Shown: positions 35,410 to 45,522 of the stretch, piece after piece
How positions within the stretch are numbered: the stretch's first letter is position 1
Layout: each line of letters opens with the position of its first letter
Origin: Sulfuritortus calidifontis
Lineage (GTDB): Bacteria > Pseudomonadota > Gammaproteobacteria > Burkholderiales > Thiobacillaceae
Length of the DNA stretch: 64,000 bases
NCBI RefSeq assembly: GCF_003967275.1
Contig: NZ_AP018721.1
Coordinates: 1,922,001-1,986,000 of the forward strand
Direction: 5' to 3'
Notes under the pieces: generated by a model
Told to the model about the DNA's origin: nothing
The model's input: only the letters and a program-made list of their open reading frames with translations
Databases searched by the model: none
Program-made: the position numbers and the translations under genes

Positions 35410-35634
35410 TTAGCCGATTTTGAGGTAAGCGCGCACGGCCGCCGGGTCGAAAAAATGCCGGCAGACCTCGCCGGCCGGCCCCACCAGCACCGGCACCTCC
35501 CAGTCGTAGCGGGTCTTGAGCCCGGGGTCGCGGTCGATGTCGACCACCTCGTAGTCGACGCCCAAGGCGTCGAGGCCGGCCGCCATGTCCTCGCACAGAT
35601 GGCAGCCGGCGCGGCCGTAGAGGGTAAGCCTCAA
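35410..35634 (-). CDS. Glutaredoxin-like protein
   Basis: The 74-residue thioredoxin-fold protein has a redox pair in RAGCHLCEDMAAGL and the cis-proline strand VPVLVG. It matches the short DUF836/glutaredoxin family found between mucD and lepA in betaproteobacteria. It overlaps the protease gene by four bases and is the last gene before the hairpin at the lepA start. Confidence 0.85.
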   Translation of the reverse strand: MRLTLYGRAGCHLCEDMAAGLDALGVDYEVVDIDRDPGLKTRYDWEVPVLVGPAGEVCRHFFDPAAVRAYLKIG

Positions 35635-36989
35635 GGCTCCAGGCGCAGGGGAACGATCAGCACCCCCTCGCCCCGCTTGACCTGCAGGGCGACGATCTTG
35701 CGCCCCGCCTGGTTGAGCAGCTGCGCCAGCTCGTGGGCGCTGTTCACCGCGCGGGAACTGACCGCCAGGATGATGTCGCCCGGCTGGATGCCGGCTCGGG
35801 CGGCGGCGCCGCTGGCATCCTCGACCAGGACGCCGGCCTTGATGCCGAGCTGCCGCTTCTGTTCGGCGCTCAGTTGGCTCACCACCAGGCCGGCGCGGTT
35901 GGCCTGCTTGGCGCCGGCATCGGCCACCGCCTTGTCGTCGGCCAGCTCGGCCACGGTGATCTGGATGTCGCGGGTTTGGCCCTTGCGCCAGACCTGCATG
36001 CCGGCCTTGGTGCCCGGCTTGGTCGCGCCGACCAGGCGCGGCAGGTCGATCGAGGTGGCGACCGGCTTGCCGTTGAAATTCAACACGATGTCACCCGGCT
36101 GCAGGCCCGCCTTCTCGGCCGGACTGTCCGACTCGACGTCGGCGATCAAGGCGCCGCGCGGCTTGTCCAGGCCATAGGATTCGGCCAGGTCGGCGGTCAC
36201 CTCCTGGATCAGCACACCCAGGCGGCCGCGGCTGATCTTGCCCTTGCCCTTGAGCTGCTCGGCGACATCCATGGCGACATCGATCGGGATGGCGAAAGAC
36301 AGGCCCATGTAGCCGCCGGAACGGGAGATGATCTGGGAATTGATGCCGACCACCTCGCCCTTGAGGTTGAACAGCGGACCGCCGGAATTGCCGGGGTTCA
36401 CCGCGACGTCGGTCTGGATGAAGGGCACGTAGTTCTCCTGGGGCAGCGAACGGCCCTTGGCCGAGACGATGCCGGCGGTGGCCGAGTTCTCGAAGCCGAA
36501 GGGCGCGCCGATGGCCAGCACCCACTCGCCGACCTTGAGCTGGTCCGGGTCGCCGATGGTCACCTTGGGCAGGTTCTGCGCCTCGATCTTGATCAGGGCG
36601 ACATCGGTGCGCTTGTCGGCGCCGATCACCTTGGCCCGGAACTCGCGCTTGTCGTTGAGCTTGACCACCACCTCGTCGGCCCCGTCGACCACGTGGGCGT
36701 TGGTCATGATGTAGCCATCGGCGCTGAGGATGAAGCCCGAGCCCTGACCCTGGCGCGGCGGCATGAAGCCGCGGCCCTCGGGCGGCATGAAACGGCGGAA
36801 GAACTCGAACATCTCATCCTGGCCGGGCATGCCCTGGCGGCCGCCGCGACGGGCCTCCTGGGTGGTGGTGATGTTGACCACCGCCGCGCCCTGCTTGTCG
36901 ACGATGCCGGTGAAATCGGGAAGATCGGCCGCCCGCGCAGGCCAGGCCAAATTCAGCAAACACACGGAGAGCCAGAACCACTTCTGCAT
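35631..36989 (-). CDS. mucD: Periplasmic serine protease Do/MucD
   Basis: The 452-residue HtrA protease has a signal peptide (LSVCLLNLAWPARAADL) and a trypsin-like domain with the triad His in MTNAHVVDGADE, Asp in KRTDVALIKI and Ser in NPGNSGGPLF. Two PDZ domains follow. It degrades or refolds envelope proteins damaged by stress. It lies in the sigma-E operon immediately after rseC, as MucD does in Pseudomonas. Confidence 0.95.
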   Translation of the reverse strand: MQKWFWLSVCLLNLAWPARAADLPDFTGIVDKQGAAVVNITTTQEARRGGRQGMPGQDEMFEFFRRFMPPEGRGFMPPRQGQGSGFILSADGYIMTNAHVVDGADEVVVKLNDKREFRAKVIGADKRTDVALIKIEAQNLPKVTIGDPDQLKVGEWVLAIGAPFGFENSATAGIVSAKGRSLPQENYVPFIQTDVAVNPGNSGGPLFNLKGEVVGINSQIISRSGGYMGLSFAIPIDVAMDVAEQLKGKGKISRGRLGVLIQEVTADLAESYGLDKPRGALIADVESDSPAEKAGLQPGDIVLNFNGKPVATSIDLPRLVGATKPGTKAGMQVWRKGQTRDIQITVAELADDKAVADAGAKQANRAGLVVSQLSAEQKRQLGIKAGVLVEDASGAAARAGIQPGDIILAVSSRAVNSAHELAQLLNQAGRKIVALQVKRGEGVLIVPLRLEP

Positions 36990-36992
36990 GTC

Positions 36993-37436
36993 TTACCTCG
37001 CTTGACTGGATGAACAGGAAAAATGCTCGGCGTCGCCCTGACGGACGATGCTGGGCCGGCTGGCCCCGGCCCGACGCATCTGCCAGGCGGCCAGGATCAA
37101 ACCGGCGACGGCGCCGGCCATCGCCCACAGTTCACCGCCTACGGCCATGCCGATGACAGCGCCGCTCAGCAGCAACAGCAGCGGCAGGCCATAGGCACGC
37201 AGGGCCGAGCGCAGCAACATGCCGTCCTCGACCGCGACCACGACGGTGTCACCCACCGCTGCGGCAATGGCGTTGTTCACCGGATAGGCCGTCTCACGGC
37301 CATGAAACAGCTGGCCGAACACCGTGGTCGAGCCGCAGCCGCGGCCGCCGCAGGCGCCGCAGGAACTCGGCGCCTGAACCTCGACCCAGGCGGTGTCGCC
37401 TTCGATGCGCACCACGCGCGCCAGGGTTTCGCTCAT
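36993..37436 (-). CDS. rseC: RseC/MucC-like sigma-E regulator
   Basis: The 147-residue protein has an N-terminal cysteine cluster (SSCGACGGRGCGS), then two hydrophobic segments (LPLLLLLSGAVIGMAVGG and AMAGAVAGLILAAW). This is the SoxR-reducing/RseC family layout, a minor positive modulator of sigma-E or of redox sensing. ATG 37436 overlaps rseB by four bases. Confidence 0.88.
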   Translation of the reverse strand: MSETLARVVRIEGDTAWVEVQAPSSCGACGGRGCGSTTVFGQLFHGRETAYPVNNAIAAAVGDTVVVAVEDGMLLRSALRAYGLPLLLLLSGAVIGMAVGGELWAMAGAVAGLILAAWQMRRAGASRPSIVRQGDAEHFSCSSSQAR

Positions 37437-38359
37437 CGGTCTTCCACCGCCATGGCCACCGCTTCGATCGCAGGCCACGGCGCCTCGCCCAATACGGTGA
37501 CCTGATGCTGGCCGACCTGACGCACCATCATGTTGAGCATGCCGCGCCGGCTCTCGCCCTTGACCGGTGACTGGGGCATCCTGGCCATGGGCTCGATGAA
37601 CAGGGAGATATGGGTGAGACCATCGCTGAACACCCAATGCTCGGTCGCCTCGGCATGCTGTGGCAGCTTGCGCTTGACCGCGGCGACCCGGACGAAGCCG
37701 GGCGGCAACTGCTTGAGCCGCAGGGTGTCGCCGCTGGCCTGGGCGGGGGCCTCGGCCATGGCTTTCGCCGACAGCTTGGGCATGGCCGGTTCGCGCGCGC
37801 GGCCGATCTGCACCTCGGTAAAGGCATACTGCATCAGCGGCTGGCCGCGCTCGTTGACCATCACCGCCTTGAGCGGGAGATCAGTGCCCTTTTCCGCGCA
37901 GAGCACATAGCCCCAGCGATAGCGGTCCTTGGGCACCAGTTCCAGCTGCCGGCAGTCGAGGCCGGCCACCCGGGCCATCTTGCCCGGCTTCAGTTCATAC
38001 CAGGCGAGCAGCCGCTCGGCCTGGGCCGGCAGCAGGTCGGGGAAATGCCGGCTGTTGAGGCGGCGCTCCAGCTTGGTCTGGCCATCGCTGGTCGACAGGC
38101 TGATCGACTCGGCCTTGCTGCATAGCACCTCACGCGGCACGCCGTCGAGCAGGGTGAGCCGGCTTTCCTTGCCGCTGCCGGCCGGCCGGTTGACGATCTG
38201 CACGGTCTGCATGGTATCGCCATGCTGGAAGACGAACACGCCTTCATAACTCAGGCGACGCGGCGCCTCCGCCACGTTTTGCAGCCAGTCGGCGGGATCG
38301 GGCGCCGCCCAGACCTGTCCCGCCACCAGGCAGACCAGGCCGATCCATCCTTGCCTCAT
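37433..38359 (-). CDS. rseB: RseB/MucB periplasmic sigma-E regulator
   Basis: The 308-residue protein has a signal peptide (IGLVCLVAGQVWAAP) and the two-domain MucB/RseB fold: ADWLQNVAEAPRRLSYEGVFVF at the start and the C-terminal VFSDGLTHISLFIEP. RseB binds the anti-sigma factor and senses lipids or mislocalised LPS. It overlaps both neighbours by four bases. Confidence 0.93.
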   Translation of the reverse strand: MRQGWIGLVCLVAGQVWAAPDPADWLQNVAEAPRRLSYEGVFVFQHGDTMQTVQIVNRPAGSGKESRLTLLDGVPREVLCSKAESISLSTSDGQTKLERRLNSRHFPDLLPAQAERLLAWYELKPGKMARVAGLDCRQLELVPKDRYRWGYVLCAEKGTDLPLKAVMVNERGQPLMQYAFTEVQIGRAREPAMPKLSAKAMAEAPAQASGDTLRLKQLPPGFVRVAAVKRKLPQHAEATEHWVFSDGLTHISLFIEPMARMPQSPVKGESRRGMLNMMVRQVGQHQVTVLGEAPWPAIEAVAMAVEDR

Positions 38360-38877
38360 CGTGCCGCCTCCGACACCGTGAGGGTCGCCCGGCTGAAATG
38401 CATGTCGGTCGTGCTGGTCAAGGCCTGGGCGTAATCCTGATGGGCGGCCAGATAATCGGCGACATCGACCCCGGCCACTTGCTGCGCCGCCGGCTGGGGC
38501 ACCGACTGCGCCGCCATCGGCACCGGCGCCTGCTCGTTCGGCGCGGCCTTGAACACCATCCAGGTCACCGCCGCCACGGTCGCCGCGGCGGCCAGCCAGA
38601 GGCCGGGCTGCCGGCGCATGGGCCTGGCGACCGGCGCCAGCACGGTCGGCTCCTCGGCCAGGGCGGCATAGAGCCGGGCCGGCGGCCGGCTTGATGCCGG
38701 CAGGCCGCGCAGGGCATCGCCGATCAGGCAGTATTCCGACCAGCGCGCCTTCATGGCGTCGTCCTTGGCCAGGCGACCAATCCGCTCCGGGCTCGCCTCG
38801 TCGCCGAGCTCGCCGTCGATCAGGGCCGAAAGCCAATCCTCGGCATCGGTCTGTTTGGTCTTCATGGGTTCTTGCAT
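38356..38877 (-). CDS. rseA: RseA/MucA anti-sigma-E factor
   Basis: The 173-residue protein has a cytoplasmic N-terminal sigma-binding domain (DWLSALIDGELGDEASPERI and WSEYCLIGDALRG), one membrane segment (PGLWLAAAATVAAVTWMVF) and a short periplasmic tail. It holds RpoE inactive until proteolysis. ATG 38877 is chosen because GAGGTGG lies five bases upstream; ATG 38865 is also possible. Confidence 0.93.
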   Translation of the reverse strand: MQEPMKTKQTDAEDWLSALIDGELGDEASPERIGRLAKDDAMKARWSEYCLIGDALRGLPASSRPPARLYAALAEEPTVLAPVARPMRRQPGLWLAAAATVAAVTWMVFKAAPNEQAPVPMAAQSVPQPAAQQVAGVDVADYLAAHQDYAQALTSTTDMHFSRATLTVSEAAR

Positions 38878-38879
38878 GG

Positions 38880-39482
38880 TTACCACCTCTTGTCTTGTCC
38901 TGTGCCCAGGATCGGTCGCAGCTTGGCGGCGATCGCCTCGCGCGCCCGGAAGATGCGGGAGCGGACGGTGCCGATGGGGCAGCCCATCAAATTGGCGATC
39001 TCTTCATAGCTCAGGCCTTCCATCTCGCGCAGGGTGATCGCCGTGCGCAATTCTTCCGGCAGGGCCTCGACCGCCTCGTTCACGGCCAGGGCCACCTGCT
39101 TGGACAGCAACTCCGATTCCGGCGTGTTGATGTCCTGCGCCACCAAGCGCTCTTCCACGTCCTCCTCGTCATCCGAGTAGGCGCGCTCGCTGACCGTGGG
39201 CATCGCCTTGCCCTTGGCCGCCAGATAATTCTTCGCCGTGTTGACGCCGATCCGATACAGCCAGGTGTAGAAGGCGGCATCGCCACGGAACTGCGGCAGC
39301 GCCCGGTAGGCCTTGATGAAGGTCTCCTGGGCGATGTCCTCGACTTCGTCCGGGTCGCGCACCATGCGCGACAGCAGGCGGGTGAGCTTGCGCCAGTACT
39401 TCTCGACCAGCAGCTCGAAGGCACGCTTGTCGCCCTGCTTCACCCGTTCGACCAATTGCCGGTCGATTTCCCGTTCACTCAT
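38880..39482 (-). CDS. rpoE: ECF sigma factor RpoE (AlgU)
   Basis: The 200-residue ECF sigma factor has region 2 (YWRKLTRLLSRMVRDPDEVEDIAQETFIKAY is recognisable in parts) and region 4 (LPEELRTAITLREMEGLSYE then PIGTVRSRIFRAREAI). It controls envelope-stress genes. ATG 39482 gives the family start MSEREIDRQL. A sigma-E-like promoter lies about 85-115 bases upstream, consistent with autoregulation. Confidence 0.96.
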   Translation of the reverse strand: MSEREIDRQLVERVKQGDKRAFELLVEKYWRKLTRLLSRMVRDPDEVEDIAQETFIKAYRALPQFRGDAAFYTWLYRIGVNTAKNYLAAKGKAMPTVSERAYSDDEEDVEERLVAQDINTPESELLSKQVALAVNEAVEALPEELRTAITLREMEGLSYEEIANLMGCPIGTVRSRIFRAREAIAAKLRPILGTGQDKRW

Positions 39483-39567
39483 CGGCTGGCCGGGCCTCCC
39501 CTTCCCTGACTGGCTTCCCAATTGCACATCGGGCTAGTATAACCGGGCAGAAAGGAGCATCGGCTGC

Positions 39568-39595
39568 AAAGACCCGGCTGACCTGCCGCAAGTTC
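39568..39595 (-). promoter_or_regulatory. Sigma-E-type autoregulatory promoter of rpoE
   Basis: On the minus strand GAACTT (39595-39590), identical to the sigma-E -35 core, is followed after 17 bases by TCTTT (39572-39568), close to the TCTGA -10. A vegetative-like TATACT (39541-39536) lies nearer the gene without a good -35. Confidence 0.5.
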
Positions 39596-39633
39596 CCGAC
39601 CAACCGTATTCAGAACCTATTTCAGTAGGAAGC

Positions 39634-41205
39634 ATGCAGCGTTACGACGTCCTGATCATCGGCGCCGGTCTGGCCGCCGCCAGCCTCGCCCTCAGCCTGC
39701 CCAGCCGCCTGCGCATCGCCCTGCTGGCCAAAAAGCCCTATGAGGAAAGCGCCAGCTACTGGGCGCAGGGCGGCATCGCCGCGGTCAACGGCGCGGACGA
39801 CAGCCTCGATGCCCATGTCCAGGACACCCTGATCTCGGGCGCCGGGCTGTGCGACGAGGCGACGGTGCGCTACGTGGTGGAGAACGGCCCGGCCGCCATC
39901 GATTGGTTGATCGAGGCCGGCGTGCCCTTCGACCGGGAAAACAGCGGCTACCACCTCGGCCGCGAGGGCGGCCACAGCCACCGCCGCATCTTCCACGCCG
40001 CCGACGCCACCGGCCGGGTGGTGCAAACCACGCTTAGGGCCAGACTGAAGGCGGCGCCCAACATCAGCCTGCTCGACCAGCGCATCGCCATCGACCTGAT
40101 CACCGGCCACAAGCTCGGCCTCGAGGACAATCGGGTATACGGCGTCTATGCCTTGAACATGGACAGCGGGCATGTCGAGACCCTGTCCGCCGGGCACACC
40201 GTGCTGGCCACCGGCGGCGCCGGCAAGGTCTTCCTCTACACCTCGAACCCGGATACCGCCACCGGCGACGGCATCGCCATGGGCTGGCGCGCCGGCTGTC
40301 GGGTGGCCAACCTGGAGTTCATCCAGTTCCACCCGACCTGCCTGTATCACCCGCACGCCAAGTCGTTCCTGATCACCGAGGCCATGCGCGGCGAGGGTGC
40401 CGTGCTGCGTCTGCCCGACGGCAGCCGGTTCATGCCGGAATACGACGAGCGGGCGGAGCTGGCCCCGCGCGACATCGTGGCCCGGGCGATCGACTCGGAA
40501 ATGAAGAAGCGCGGCCTCGATTGCGTCTATCTCGACATCACCCACCAGCCGGCCAAGTTCATCATCAGCCACTTCCCGACCATCTATGAGCGCTGCAAGG
40601 AATTGGGCATCGACATCACCCGCGAGTGGATTCCGGTAGCCCCGGCCGCCCATTACACCTGCGGCGGCATTGTGGTCGACCACCAGGGCCGCACCGACCT
40701 GGTCAATCTCTATGCCATCGGCGAAACCGCCTGCACCGGCCTGCACGGCGCCAACCGGCTGGCGAGCAATTCCCTGCTGGAATGCGTGGTCTACGGCCGG
40801 GCGGCCGCGGCGGACATCGCCCAGAGCCAACCGGCGCCGGAACGCGCCCTGCCGGTTTGGGACGAGAGCCGGGTAACCGATGCCGACGAGGAGATCGTCA
40901 TCGCCCACAATTGGCACGAGCTGCGCCGCTTCATGTGGGACTATGTCGGCATCGTGCGGACCAACCGCCGCCTGGAGCGGGCGGCGCACCGGATTCAACT
41001 GTTGCGGGAAGAGATCGACGAGTACTACTCGAACTTCCGGGTCAGCAACGACCTGATCGAGCTCAGAAACCTGGTACAGACCGCCGACCTGATCGTGCGC
41101 AGCGCAACCAGGCGACACGAGAGCCGGGGCCTGCACTGCTCGCGCGACTACCCCGACCTGCTGCCACAGGCGGCCCCGACGGTGCTGGAACCCCCGCCGC
41201 GTTAG
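39634..41205 (+). CDS. nadB: L-aspartate oxidase
   Basis: The 523-residue flavoprotein oxidises aspartate to iminoaspartate for NAD synthesis. It has the FAD-binding start [24 protein letters not shown], the catalytic-region [14 protein letters not shown] and FHPTCLYHP, and the [15 protein letters not shown] and [14 protein letters not shown] motifs. GTAGGAAGC precedes the ATG. It diverges from rpoE. The other quinolinate gene, nadA, is not in the window. Confidence 0.97.
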   Translation: MQRYDVLIIGAGLAAASLALSLPSRLRIALLAKKPYEESASYWAQGGIAAVNGADDSLDAHVQDTLISGAGLCDEATVRYVVENGPAAIDWLIEAGVPFDRENSGYHLGREGGHSHRRIFHAADATGRVVQTTLRARLKAAPNISLLDQRIAIDLITGHKLGLEDNRVYGVYALNMDSGHVETLSAGHTVLATGGAGKVFLYTSNPDTATGDGIAMGWRAGCRVANLEFIQFHPTCLYHPHAKSFLITEAMRGEGAVLRLPDGSRFMPEYDERAELAPRDIVARAIDSEMKKRGLDCVYLDITHQPAKFIISHFPTIYERCKELGIDITREWIPVAPAAHYTCGGIVVDHQGRTDLVNLYAIGETACTGLHGANRLASNSLLECVVYGRAAAADIAQSQPAPERALPVWDESRVTDADEEIVIAHNWHELRRFMWDYVGIVRTNRRLERAAHRIQLLREEIDEYYSNFRVSNDLIELRNLVQTADLIVRSATRRHESRGLHCSRDYPDLLPQAAPTVLEPPPR

Positions 41206-41220
41206 CGGCAGGTAGCGAAC

Positions 41221-42711
41221 TTAGGCTTCAGCGCGCCCCAACAGGAAGTGCACCAGCAGCGGCACCGGCCGGCCGGTGCTGCCCTTGTCCTTGCCCGAGC
41301 GCCAGGCAGTGCCGGCGATGTCGAGGTGGGCCCAAGGGTATTTCTTGGCGAAGCGCGAGAGGAAGGCGGCGGCGGTGATGGTGCCGGCCGGCCGGCCGCC
41401 GATGTTGGCCATGTCGGCGAAATTGCTCTTCAACTGTTCCTGATAGTCGTCCCACAAAGGCAGCTGCCAGACCCGGTCGTAGGCCGCTTCGCCGGCATGC
41501 ACCAGCTCGCGGGCCAGGGCATCGTTGTTGGCGAGCAGGCCGGTGGCGACATTGCCCAGGGCGATGACGCAGGCGCCGGTCAGAGTGGCGACGTCGACCA
41601 CGGCCTCGGGCTCGAAGCGTTCGGCATAGGTCAGGGCATCGCACAGGATCAGGCGGCCCTCGGCATCGGTGTTGAGGATCTCGATGGTCTGGCCGGACAT
41701 CGAGGTGACGATGTCGCCCGGCTTGTTGGCGGCGCCGTCGGGCAGATTCTCGCAGGTCGGGATCAGGGCGACGACGTTGAGCGGCAGCTTGAGCTCGGCC
41801 GCCGCCTGCATGGTGGCCATGACCGAGGCGGCCCCGCTCATGTCGTACTTCATCTCGTCCATCTCGGCCGCCGGCTTGAGCGAAATGCCGCCGGCGTCGA
41901 AGGTGATGCCCTTGCCGACCAGGACGATGGGCTTGTGCTTCCTGTTGCCGCCCTTGTGCTGGATGACGATGAACTTGGGCGGCTGCCGGCTGCCTTTGGC
42001 CACGGACATGAACGAGCCCATGCCCAGCTTCTCCATGTCGGCCAGTTCCAGCACTTCCACCGCCAGGCCGTGGCTCTTGGCCAGCCGCAACGCCTGCTCG
42101 GCCAGATAGCTCGGGGTGCAGATATTGCCCGGCAGGTTACCCAGGTCCTTGGCCAGCTGCATGGCGTTGGCGATGGCCAGGCCGCGCGCCAGGCCGGCCT
42201 CGCCCTCGTTCAGCTCGCCCCGGCGCGAGACGGCCAGGATCAGGCGGCGCAGGGGACGGCGCACCTCTTCCTGCTTGCTCTTGAGCTGGTCGAAGCGGTA
42301 TAGGGCCTCGCGCGCGGCGACCACGGCCTGCTCGATGTTCCACACCACGTCGCGGCGCTTGACCGGGATCTCGGACAGATAAACCGCGGCCTCCATCGAA
42401 CCGGTGTCGTTCAGCACCTTGACCGCGGCGCGCATGGCCTCGCGGTACTGCTTCTCGCGGAACTCGCGCTCCTTGCCCAGGCCGACCAGCAAGACGCGGT
42501 CACACAGGGTGTTGGGCACGTGGTGCAGCAGCAGGGTGGTGCCCAGTTTGCCTTCCATGTCGCCGCGCCGGATGATCTCCGACAAATAACCAGCGGCGGC
42601 CTCGTCGATCGCCTTGGCGGCCTCACTCAACTTACGCGAATCGAAGACGCCCACCACCACGCTGGCGACCCGCTGTTTTTCGGGGCTGCCGCTTTTTATG
42701 CTAAATTCCAT
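41221..42711 (-). CDS. pepA: Leucyl aminopeptidase
   Basis: The 496-residue protein is a family M17 dizinc aminopeptidase with the signature [31 protein letters not shown] and the bicarbonate/zinc-site region [10 protein letters not shown]. In E. coli PepA also binds DNA in site-specific recombination and carAB control. ATG 42711 (MEFSIKSG) is chosen; four more codons lie upstream. It diverges from lptF and carries a near-consensus promoter. Confidence 0.97.
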   Translation of the reverse strand: MEFSIKSGSPEKQRVASVVVGVFDSRKLSEAAKAIDEAAAGYLSEIIRRGDMEGKLGTTLLLHHVPNTLCDRVLLVGLGKEREFREKQYREAMRAAVKVLNDTGSMEAAVYLSEIPVKRRDVVWNIEQAVVAAREALYRFDQLKSKQEEVRRPLRRLILAVSRRGELNEGEAGLARGLAIANAMQLAKDLGNLPGNICTPSYLAEQALRLAKSHGLAVEVLELADMEKLGMGSFMSVAKGSRQPPKFIVIQHKGGNRKHKPIVLVGKGITFDAGGISLKPAAEMDEMKYDMSGAASVMATMQAAAELKLPLNVVALIPTCENLPDGAANKPGDIVTSMSGQTIEILNTDAEGRLILCDALTYAERFEPEAVVDVATLTGACVIALGNVATGLLANNDALARELVHAGEAAYDRVWQLPLWDDYQEQLKSNFADMANIGGRPAGTITAAAFLSRFAKKYPWAHLDIAGTAWRSGKDKGSTGRPVPLLVHFLLGRAEA

Positions 42712-42780
42712 GCCACTCTCCACGCGCAGAAAACCTTAAGAAAAATCGGCGAAATCGCGAGTTGCTCGCCAAACTTTCCC

Positions 42781-42809
42781 ATTATTTTCAATCAGGCCAA
42801 CGAAGTCAA
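42781..42809 (-). promoter_or_regulatory. Promoter of pepA
   Basis: On the minus strand TTGACT (42809-42804) and AATAAT (42786-42781) are 17 bases apart. The -35 lies only three bases from the divergent lptF ATG, so the two genes share one compact control region. Confidence 0.65.
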
Positions 42810-42811
42810 AA

Positions 42812-43894
42812 ATGCGCATCCACCAACGAGCCCTGATCCGTGAAATGACGGTCACGGCCGGCTACGCCCTGGCGGGGCTGGCCGCCATCGTGGTGGTCAC
42901 CCTGGTCGCGCGCATCTTCGGCCGGGCCGCCATCGGCGATCTTTCGCCGCAGGCGATCCTGCCCTTCATCGGCTTCAGCCTGTTCCAGATGACGCCGGTG
43001 CTGCTGTCGCTCTCGCTGTTCATGGCGGTCTTTCTCACCCTCAACCGCTACTGGCGCGACAGCGAAATGGTGATCTGGCTCAGCTCCGGCCTTAACCACC
43101 TGGACTGGATTCGCCCGGTACTGCTGTTCGCCCTGCCGGTCAGCCTGACCATCGCCCTCTTGAGCATGGTGCTGCTGCCTTGGGCGGCGCAAAAACGGGT
43201 CAGCTACGAGACGCAGCTCAGCAGCCGGGACGATGCTTCCAACCTCTCGCCCGGACTGTTCGTCGAGGCGGCCGGCGGCAAGAAGGTCTATTTCGTCGAG
43301 GCCACCGATGGCCTAGACAAGCAGGTGCGCAATATCTTCGTCCGCGCCGAACAGCAGGGCCGCACCGGCATCATCGTCGCCCAGCAGGGCAACCGCATGA
43401 CCATGGACAACGGCGACCCCTTCCTGGTGCTGGAAAAAGGCCGGCGCTATGAAGGCAAGCCGGGTGGCGTCGACTACCGGATGATGGAATTCGAGCGCTA
43501 TTTCATCCGGCTCGAACCCAATGTCGCCAAGCCTCGCGTCGGCAAGGCGAAGGAGCGCAGCACCCTGGAACTGCTCAGGGAGCCGACGCCGGAGAATCAG
43601 GCCGAATGGGGCTGGCGCGCCGGCTATCCGCTCAGCGCTCTGATCCTGGCGCTGTTCGCCATCCCGCTCAGTTTCATCAACCCCCGGGCCGGCCGCTCGC
43701 TCAGCATCCTGTTCGCCATCCTGGTCTATGCGATCTACAACAACCTGATCGGCCTGAGCGAGGGCTGGGTGATCCATCAAAGCTTGAGCGTCGGCGGCAG
43801 CATGCTGCTGCTGCATGGCTCGATGGCCGGGCTGCTCGCCCTGCTGTTCTGGCTGCGCCTACGCGGGCCGGGCGGCTGGAGGCTGGGCCGATGA
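42812..43894 (+). CDS. lptF: LPS export permease LptF
   Basis: The 360-residue inner-membrane protein has the six-helix YjgP/YjgQ layout with a large periplasmic domain between helices 3 and 4. Visible segments include LAAIVVVTLVARIFGRAAIG, FSLFQMTPVLLSLSLFMAVF and the C-terminal SALILALFAIPLSFINPRAGRS. With LptG and LptB it extracts LPS from the membrane. Its stop overlaps the lptG start. Confidence 0.95.
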   Translation: MRIHQRALIREMTVTAGYALAGLAAIVVVTLVARIFGRAAIGDLSPQAILPFIGFSLFQMTPVLLSLSLFMAVFLTLNRYWRDSEMVIWLSSGLNHLDWIRPVLLFALPVSLTIALLSMVLLPWAAQKRVSYETQLSSRDDASNLSPGLFVEAAGGKKVYFVEATDGLDKQVRNIFVRAEQQGRTGIIVAQQGNRMTMDNGDPFLVLEKGRRYEGKPGGVDYRMMEFERYFIRLEPNVAKPRVGKAKERSTLELLREPTPENQAEWGWRAGYPLSALILALFAIPLSFINPRAGRSLSILFAILVYAIYNNLIGLSEGWVIHQSLSVGGSMLLLHGSMAGLLALLFWLRLRGPGGWRLGR

Positions 43895-44964
43895 GCATCC
43901 TGAGCCGTTACCTGGCCGGCCAGATCCTGGCCTCGATCGGCCTCACCCTGGCCGTGCTGCTCCTGCTGTTCGGCTTTTTCGACCTGCTGGAGGAAATGGG
44001 CGACGTCGGCCAGGGCAACTACACCATGGCCAAGGCCCTGCTCTACATCGCCCTGCACCAGCCCGGCCGCATCCACGAGCTGATGCCGATCGCCGCCATC
44101 ATCGGCGCCCTGTTCGCCCTGGCCCGGCTGGCGGTCAATTCCGAGTTCAATGTGATGCGGGCCTCGGGCCTGCCGCCCTGGCAATTGATCAAGCTGATGC
44201 TGGGCCTGGGCGGCTCGCTCGCCCTGGCCATCCTGATCGTCGGCGAGCTGGTCACCCCGGTGGCCGAGCAGGCCGCCCAGCAGATCAAGCTGCGCACCAC
44301 CAGCCGGGTGGTGGCCCAGGAATTCAAGAGCGGCCTGTGGGCCAAGGACGGCCAGAACTTCATCAATGCCCAGGAGATGCTGCCGGACAGTACCCTGGTC
44401 AACATCCGGATCTACCAGTTCGACGAGCGCTTCCAACTCAAGGCGATCCAGGCCGCGGAAAGCGGCATCTGGATGGAGGACGGGCATTGGCAGCTGAAAA
44501 ATGTGCAGACCACCCGGCTGGACGAGTCCGGCGCCCGGACCGAACTGGTGCCCAGCCTGCGCTGGCAGTCGAGCATCACACCGGAACTGCTGTCGGTGCT
44601 GATGGTGACCCCTGACCGCATGGCCCTGCATGCCCTCTACAGCTACATCGGGCACCTGAAGGAAAACCGGCAGAAGACCACGCGCTACGAGATCGCGCTC
44701 TGGGCCAAGCTGGTCTACCCCCTGGCCGCGCCGGTCATGCTGCTGCTCGCGCTGCCTTTCGTCTATCTGCAGCCCCGGGCCACTGGCGTGAGCGGCCGAG
44801 TCATGATCGGTGTCCTGATCGGCCTGGCCTTCTATCTGGTCAACCGGCTGGCCGCCCACCTGGGCCTGCTCAACGACTGGCCGCCCAGCCTCAGCGCCGG
44901 CCTGCCGATCCTGGTCTTCTCCAGCCTGGCTGCCGCCAGCCTGTGGCTGGTCGAACGGCGCTGA
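43891..44964 (+). CDS. lptG: LPS export permease LptG
   Basis: The 357-residue partner of LptF starts at ATG 43891, overlapping the lptF stop as ATGA. It has helices such as SIGLTLAVLLLLFGFFDLL, a conserved ELMPIAAIIGALFALARLA, a periplasmic beta-jellyroll, and C-terminal LVYPLAAPVMLLLALPFVYL. Its stop codon is immediately followed by that of the convergent RDD gene. Confidence 0.95.
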   Translation: MSILSRYLAGQILASIGLTLAVLLLLFGFFDLLEEMGDVGQGNYTMAKALLYIALHQPGRIHELMPIAAIIGALFALARLAVNSEFNVMRASGLPPWQLIKLMLGLGGSLALAILIVGELVTPVAEQAAQQIKLRTTSRVVAQEFKSGLWAKDGQNFINAQEMLPDSTLVNIRIYQFDERFQLKAIQAAESGIWMEDGHWQLKNVQTTRLDESGARTELVPSLRWQSSITPELLSVLMVTPDRMALHALYSYIGHLKENRQKTTRYEIALWAKLVYPLAAPVMLLLALPFVYLQPRATGVSGRVMIGVLIGLAFYLVNRLAAHLGLLNDWPPSLSAGLPILVFSSLAAASLWLVERR

Positions 44965-45372
44965 TCAGTCGAGCTTGACCAGGCGGGTTCCGGCCAGGCG
45001 GTCGTGCAGGAACTGGCGGTCGGCATCGAACCAGGCCCACCACAAACCGACGCCAAGGAAGGGGATGCCGAGCAGGGCAGCGCCATAGCGCAGCCAGGCC
45101 TGCCGGCGCGTCACCGGCCCGCCGTCGGCACTGACCAGCCGGATGCGCCAGGTCTTCATCGGCAGGGTCTGTCCGCCATGGCACCAGAACCAGGTGAAAT
45201 AGAGGCCGGTGACCAGCAATAGATAAAGCCGGAACAGGGGCGTCACCCAGGCTGGGTCCAGGCCATGGGTCAGGCCGACGAAGGGAAAGCCGGCCACGAT
45301 CCAGAGCGCCAGCAGGATCAGGGTCTCGTAGAGCATGCCGAGCAGGCGGCGGTTCAGGGTGGCGGTTTCCAT
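44965..45372 (-). CDS. RDD family membrane protein
   Basis: The 135-residue protein has three hydrophobic segments and the RDD motifs: an early NRRLLGMLYETLILLAL, GQTLPMKTWRIRLV and the C-terminal DRQFLHDRLAGTRLV. Some RDD proteins transport ions, but most are uncharacterised. ATG 45372 lies about 80 bases from the divergent rplU promoter. Confidence 0.85.
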   Translation of the reverse strand: METATLNRRLLGMLYETLILLALWIVAGFPFVGLTHGLDPAWVTPLFRLYLLLVTGLYFTWFWCHGGQTLPMKTWRIRLVSADGGPVTRRQAWLRYGAALLGIPFLGVGLWWAWFDADRQFLHDRLAGTRLVKLD

Positions 45373-45454
45373 GGCGGACTGGGCTGGCTCTGGGCTGGGG
45401 CCGGCGACTATACCGGCTGCCCCCAGACCTGACAAAGGGGGCGGGCAAAGGGAA

Positions 45455-45483
45455 TTGCATTGTCCGGCCGGCATGACTATAAT
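45455..45483 (+). promoter_or_regulatory. Promoter of rplU-rpmA
   Basis: TTGCAT (45455-45460) and a consensus TATAAT (45478-45483) are exactly 17 bases apart, 40 bases before the rplU ATG. The rplU start at 45523 is also preceded by TTGGAG. Confidence 0.8.
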
Positions 45484-45522
45484 CCGCCGTTTCCTGCAAC
45501 AACCCGAGCGTTGGAGCCCACC

